Assembly: GCA_029939015.1 (NCBI GenBank)
Contig: JAOZTV010000104.1
Coordinates: 1-5,313, forward strand
Reading direction: 5' to 3'
DNA from: Candidatus Aminicenantota bacterium
GTDB taxonomy: Bacteria; Acidobacteriota; Aminicenantia; UBA2199
Length of the DNA stretch: 5,313 nt
Shown here: in pieces, positions 4,923-5,313 of the stretch
Numbering within the stretch: position 1 is the stretch's first letter
Layout of the letters: every line of letters starts with the position of its first letter
Notes under the pieces: model-generated
What the model was told of the DNA's origin: nothing
The model's input: the letters and a program-made list of their open reading frames with translations, nothing else
Databases searched by the model: none
Made by a program: the position numbers and the translations under genes

Positions 4923-5313
4923 ATGACAAAAACAATAATAGCATTTGCTACCGATGATGGTGAAACATTTGTCAGTCGCCACTTTGGTGATGCAAAATTT
5001 TATGATATTTATGAAATAAAGGAAGGAAATAGTATATTTATTAAAAGAATTTCTAATTCTATTGATGAGGAAGAAGAGGTTCATGCAGATCCTAAGAAAG
5101 CAAAGGGAATAAGTGGATTATTACTAAAAGAAAACGTAAGTATAGTCGTTTCAAGAGTTTTTGGTCCAAATATTAAGAGAATCAGGAAAAAATTTGTCTG
5201 TATTATAGTTAAAGAAAATAAGATAAAAGATGTAATTAATAAAATACATGCAAATATTAATACTATACATGATGAATGGAAAAAAGGTGAAGAAAGAAAA
5301 CATCTATCTTTAT
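4923..5313 (+). CDS. NifX/NifB C-terminal-type cofactor-binding protein, 3' end outside window
   Basis: The open frame from this ATG runs to the window edge without a stop, giving 130 complete codons. It starts MTKTIIAFATDDGETFVSRH and belongs to the dinitrogenase iron-molybdenum cofactor family (NifX, NafY, the NifB C-terminal domain and MTH1175-like proteins). The signature is SRHFGDAKFYDIYEI (18-32), with the conserved His20. A second conserved block, VSRVFGPNIKRIRKKF, lies about 80-95. Nitrogenase-linked members carry FeMo-cofactor or its precursors. Stand-alone versions occur widely in anaerobes that do not fix nitrogen, and their role there is poorly known. No nif gene is visible here, so nitrogen fixation should not be inferred. 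The Shine-Dalgarno sequence GAGGGAG (4909-4915) is 7 bases upstream. It is divergent from obg and has a strong promoter with a palindromic operator. Family members are often about 120-150 residues, so only a short part is probably missing. Confidence 0.85.
   Translation, partial: MTKTIIAFATDDGETFVSRHFGDAKFYDIYEIKEGNSIFIKRISNSIDEEEEVHADPKKAKGISGLLLKENVSIVVSRVFGPNIKRIRKKFVCIIVKENKIKDVINKIHANINTIHDEWKKGEERKHLSL

Noticed and set aside
4851..5084. Minus-strand open frame of 77 codons opposite the NifX-like gene.
   Set aside because: It lies antisense to a recognisable coding frame that has a promoter, Shine-Dalgarno sequence and family motifs. Its product is a low-complexity hydrophobic sequence.
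4923..5313. Evidence for nitrogen fixation in this organism.
   Set aside because: The NifX/NifB C-terminal-type domain is widespread in non-fixing anaerobes and no other nif gene is visible.

Overview
The window is strongly A+T-rich and tightly packed. It carries nine protein genes, seven on the minus strand and two on the plus strand, the last of which runs off the right edge. No RNA genes, CRISPR arrays, insertion sequences or gene-free stretches over 150 bases were found. A sigma-54 activator-type AAA+ protein, NifX-like and lipocalin-like proteins and very low G+C together suggest an A+T-rich Gram-negative or deeply branching bacterium. Deferribacterota would fit, but that is an inference from gene content, not a demonstrated placement.

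Left part (98-749, minus strand): a type II toxin-antitoxin module. A Phd/YefM antitoxin gene is followed, with an ATGA overlap, by a RelE/ParE-family toxin gene. The pair has a good sigma-70-like promoter, overlapped by inverted repeats that look like an autoregulatory operator. A plus-strand gene (850-1359) follows, encoding a small exported protein with a GxW start that may be a lipocalin/DUF1579-like beta-barrel. It has its own promoter and Shine-Dalgarno site.

Central part (1373-4780, minus strand): one compact housekeeping operon transcribed in the order obg, nadD, rsfS, sigma-54-activator-like gene, rlmH. Gaps are 5 bases or less, or the genes overlap. Obg, RsfS and RlmH all act on the large ribosomal subunit, and NadD makes the NAD precursor. 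The fourth gene is the odd one: an AAA+ enhancer-binding-protein homologue with no sensory domain. It has an intact GAFTGA loop, Walker A motif, arginine fingers and Fis-type helix-turn-helix, but its Walker B acidic pair is Asn-Gln instead of Asp-Glu. It is therefore predicted to be defective in ATP hydrolysis, which makes it the most interesting object here. The obg promoter lies so close to the start codon that the mRNA is predicted to be leaderless.

Right part (4781-5313): a divergent promoter region and the 5' portion of a plus-strand gene for a NifX/NifB-C-terminal-type cofactor-binding protein. Its proximal promoter contains a perfect 14-base palindrome between the -35 and -10 elements, a likely repressor operator, with an A-tract where an UP element would lie.
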